From positions 1 through 41,587 of the forward strand of contig SVQP01000014.1 in NCBI GenBank assembly GCA_015065285.1: a stretch of 41,587 bases of DNA. The letters are read 5' to 3'. The DNA is from Oscillospiraceae bacterium (lineage in GTDB: Bacteria > Bacillota > Clostridia > Oscillospirales > CAG-272). The notes under the pieces are model-generated. The model was not told the DNA's origin. It saw only the letters and a program-made list of their open reading frames with translations, and ran no database searches. The position numbers and the translations under genes are program-made. Shown piece by piece: positions 40,074-41,587 of this stretch. The number at the start of each line of letters is the position of its first letter. Position 1 is the stretch's first letter.

Positions 40074-41587
40074 TTAATCCTCCCAACTATAAGTATACGA
40101 GCCGCTGCCCACGACCTCGATGCGATCGGGCAGGCGGATCTTGGCAGTCGTGCCAAACGGAATTGTAACGTACAGGCAAGTGTGACCAAAGCGCTTGACC
40201 CAGCGCACGCTCACCTGCCCCTTGATCGTATCCACGTGGGCTTGTGCGGAAAGCAGCCCTGTCGGGTAGTGCGGTGCGATCTCGAATTCCGCACATCCGG
40301 GCGCTGTGGGCTTGATGCCGCACAGTGTGCTGTACAGCCACTTATCTACAGAGCCGTACATGGGGTGGTTGTGCGAGTTCATGCCATCCTCTTTTTTCAG
40401 CTCAAAGCGCTCCCACACGGTGGTTGCCTCGTTCTGGATCATGTAGCCGTACGAGGGATATTCCTCGCCCGTCAGGATGCGCCATGCGTCGTCCACGTAT
40501 CCGTATTTTGCCAGCATTTCCAGCATGTAAAGCGTGCAGAGATTGCCGGTGGTAAACTTATCATTACGCTCGCGCAAATCGTTTACCATGACGTCAGCCG
40601 CTCTTTGGCTATCTGCCTTTGGAATGATACCAAGCCACAGGGAGAACGCCTGCGAGGCTTGTGAGCCGCCTGCCATCCGGGCAGTTTCGGCATCCCACCA
40701 TTTTGTCAGCATGGCAGTTCTGATCTTGTCAGCCAGCGCCTCGTACTCGGCTTGCTTTTCGGCATTGCCAAGCAGCTTTGCCATACGGGCAAGAGCTGTG
40801 CAGTTATAGTAAGAAAATCCGGTAGACATAAAGCGTCCGTCGGTCACAGCACTTGTGGCATCCTCAAATGCGCGGCACGCGTATGCGGGGGCTGCCCAGT
40901 CACCGTAATAGGTATAATTGACGATATAGTCGTCGCTGCGCGAAAGCAAGGATCTTTCCCATGCTTCAAACCACGGGTAAGCTTGCTTTATCAACTCGAT
41001 ATTGTCACAAAACAGGTGCGTCTGCTCCCCTGCTACCAAGAAAGACGAGCAAACGGGGTCCGCGGGATACTGCCCATACAGGAAAGGAGCGCAGCAGGTA
41101 AACGCACCGTCCTCGCGCTGCTCTGCATGAACGTCGCAGATCACCTTGGGGAAAATGCGACCGATATCAAAATTGTAGGGCGTGGCGGTAAAGCGCACCG
41201 TAGCATCGTTCATCCAGCCCATGCGCTCGTCGCGCTGCGGACAGTCGGTCAAGATTGAATGGATATTGGATTTCTCGGTCTGCACGGCATTCTTGTGCAG
41301 CTTGGAAACCAATGCCGAGCCGCAGACAAAATCGCTTTCGTTGGCAATATCGGTATACAGCGCAATGGCAATCACGCTGTTCTTGTCCGGGCAAGGATAG
41401 CCGTCCAGCTCAATATAGCGGAAGCCGTGATAGGTGAACTTGGGCTGCCATGCGCGCAGATCTCTGTCATCCCCCGATGCAATATAGGTATCGGTCTGTG
41501 CCGCATCACGCAAAGGCTTATTATAAAGCCCGCCATCCTCGTCCAGCATCTCACCCATGCGCATGGTAACTCTGTGCCCTTCCTGCA
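40074..41587 (-). CDS. Alpha-L-rhamnosidase (GH78), N-terminus outside the window
   Basis: The visible 500 residues contain the alpha/alpha-barrel of the bacterial rhamnosidase family, with HSILTDCPQRDERMGWMND (the acidic catalytic region), YGDWAAP and the C-terminal HNHPMYGSVDKWLYSTLCGIKP pattern. The frame is open to the right edge, so the start and any N-terminal beta domains lie beyond 41587. It removes terminal rhamnose from plant glycans, saponins or flavonoids. No signal peptide can be judged. It is coupled to the SGNH gene downstream. Confidence 0.92.
   Translation of the reverse strand, partial: QEGHRVTMRMGEMLDEDGGLYNKPLRDAAQTDTYIASGDDRDLRAWQPKFTYHGFRYIELDGYPCPDKNSVIAIALYTDIANESDFVCGSALVSKLHKNAVQTEKSNIHSILTDCPQRDERMGWMNDATVRFTATPYNFDIGRIFPKVICDVHAEQREDGAFTCCAPFLYGQYPADPVCSSFLVAGEQTHLFCDNIELIKQAYPWFEAWERSLLSRSDDYIVNYTYYGDWAAPAYACRAFEDATSAVTDGRFMSTGFSYYNCTALARMAKLLGNAEKQAEYEALADKIRTAMLTKWWDAETARMAGGSQASQAFSLWLGIIPKADSQRAADVMVNDLRERNDKFTTGNLCTLYMLEMLAKYGYVDDAWRILTGEEYPSYGYMIQNEATTVWERFELKKEDGMNSHNHPMYGSVDKWLYSTLCGIKPTAPGCAEFEIAPHYPTGLLSAQAHVDTIKGQVSVRWVKRFGHTCLYVTIPFGTTAKIRLPDRIEVVGSGSYTYSWED

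Overview
The window looks like a chromosomal segment of an anaerobic, probably gut-dwelling, Clostridia-type Firmicute. This is inference from near-consensus sigma-A promoters (mostly TTGACA-17-TATAAT), strong AAGGAGG-type ribosome binding sites, typical clostridial families (FakA/DegV lipid kinase system, DUF512 radical SAM protein, Na+-pumping decarboxylase, ferredoxin-tailed aldo/keto reductase) and many hairpin-type dispersed repeats. There is no rRNA, tRNA, CRISPR array, transposase or phage gene. Nearly all genes are intact; only the rhamnosidase at the right edge is cut by the window.

Layout. 1-316: gene-free, hairpin repeats. 317-5873 (minus): lipid operon tetR - fakA - plsX - degV - GNAT-like acyltransferase - acyl carrier protein, a nearly complete route from free fatty acid through acyl-phosphate to acyl-ACP, with a candidate end user. 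Its tetR leader holds a 284-bp branched inverted repeat (5887-6170), and the promoter overlaps a TetR-type palindrome. 6264-11075 (plus): GH43 glycosidase, glutamine synthetase, metallophosphoesterase and MBL-fold hydrolase. 11146-12753: an XRE regulator with two carbohydrate-binding-like repeats and a coiled coil. 12754-14060: 1.3 kb of stacked hairpin repeats without genes. 14061-17877: a serine hydrolase, and divergently a large surface-anchored glycosidase-like protein. 17877-20372: peroxiredoxin and Nim-like flavoprotein, divergent from a ferredoxin-tailed aldo/keto reductase.

20373-23036 (minus): LMW phosphotyrosine phosphatase, nitroreductase and a DUF5722 glycosidase-like protein. 23047-27710 (minus): DUF512 radical SAM protein, Der, Obg and pyrophosphatase. 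27806-32896 (minus): biotin-dependent Na+-pump operon with two different carboxyltransferases. 32911-34995 (minus): HPr-kinase-like protein, a two-TM protein and a small conserved protein with a TTG start. 35046-39473 (plus): aconitase-family hydratase, sugar isomerase-like TIM barrel and NADP isocitrate dehydrogenase. 39524-41587 (minus): SGNH hydrolase and alpha-L-rhamnosidase.

Taken together, the genes suggest a plant-glycan fermenter. Xylan- and rhamnose-type oligosaccharides are cleaved (GH43, GH78, DUF5722, surface glycosidase). Carboxylic acids are decarboxylated to drive a sodium gradient. Isocitrate is oxidised to 2-oxoglutarate, which with glutamine synthetase feeds nitrogen assimilation. 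Exogenous fatty acids are activated by the Fak system. The points most worth a second look are the branched element in the tetR leader, the lipid operon with its acyltransferase and own ACP, the XRE/sugar-binding-like regulator, and hairpin repeat families whose stems covary between copies.
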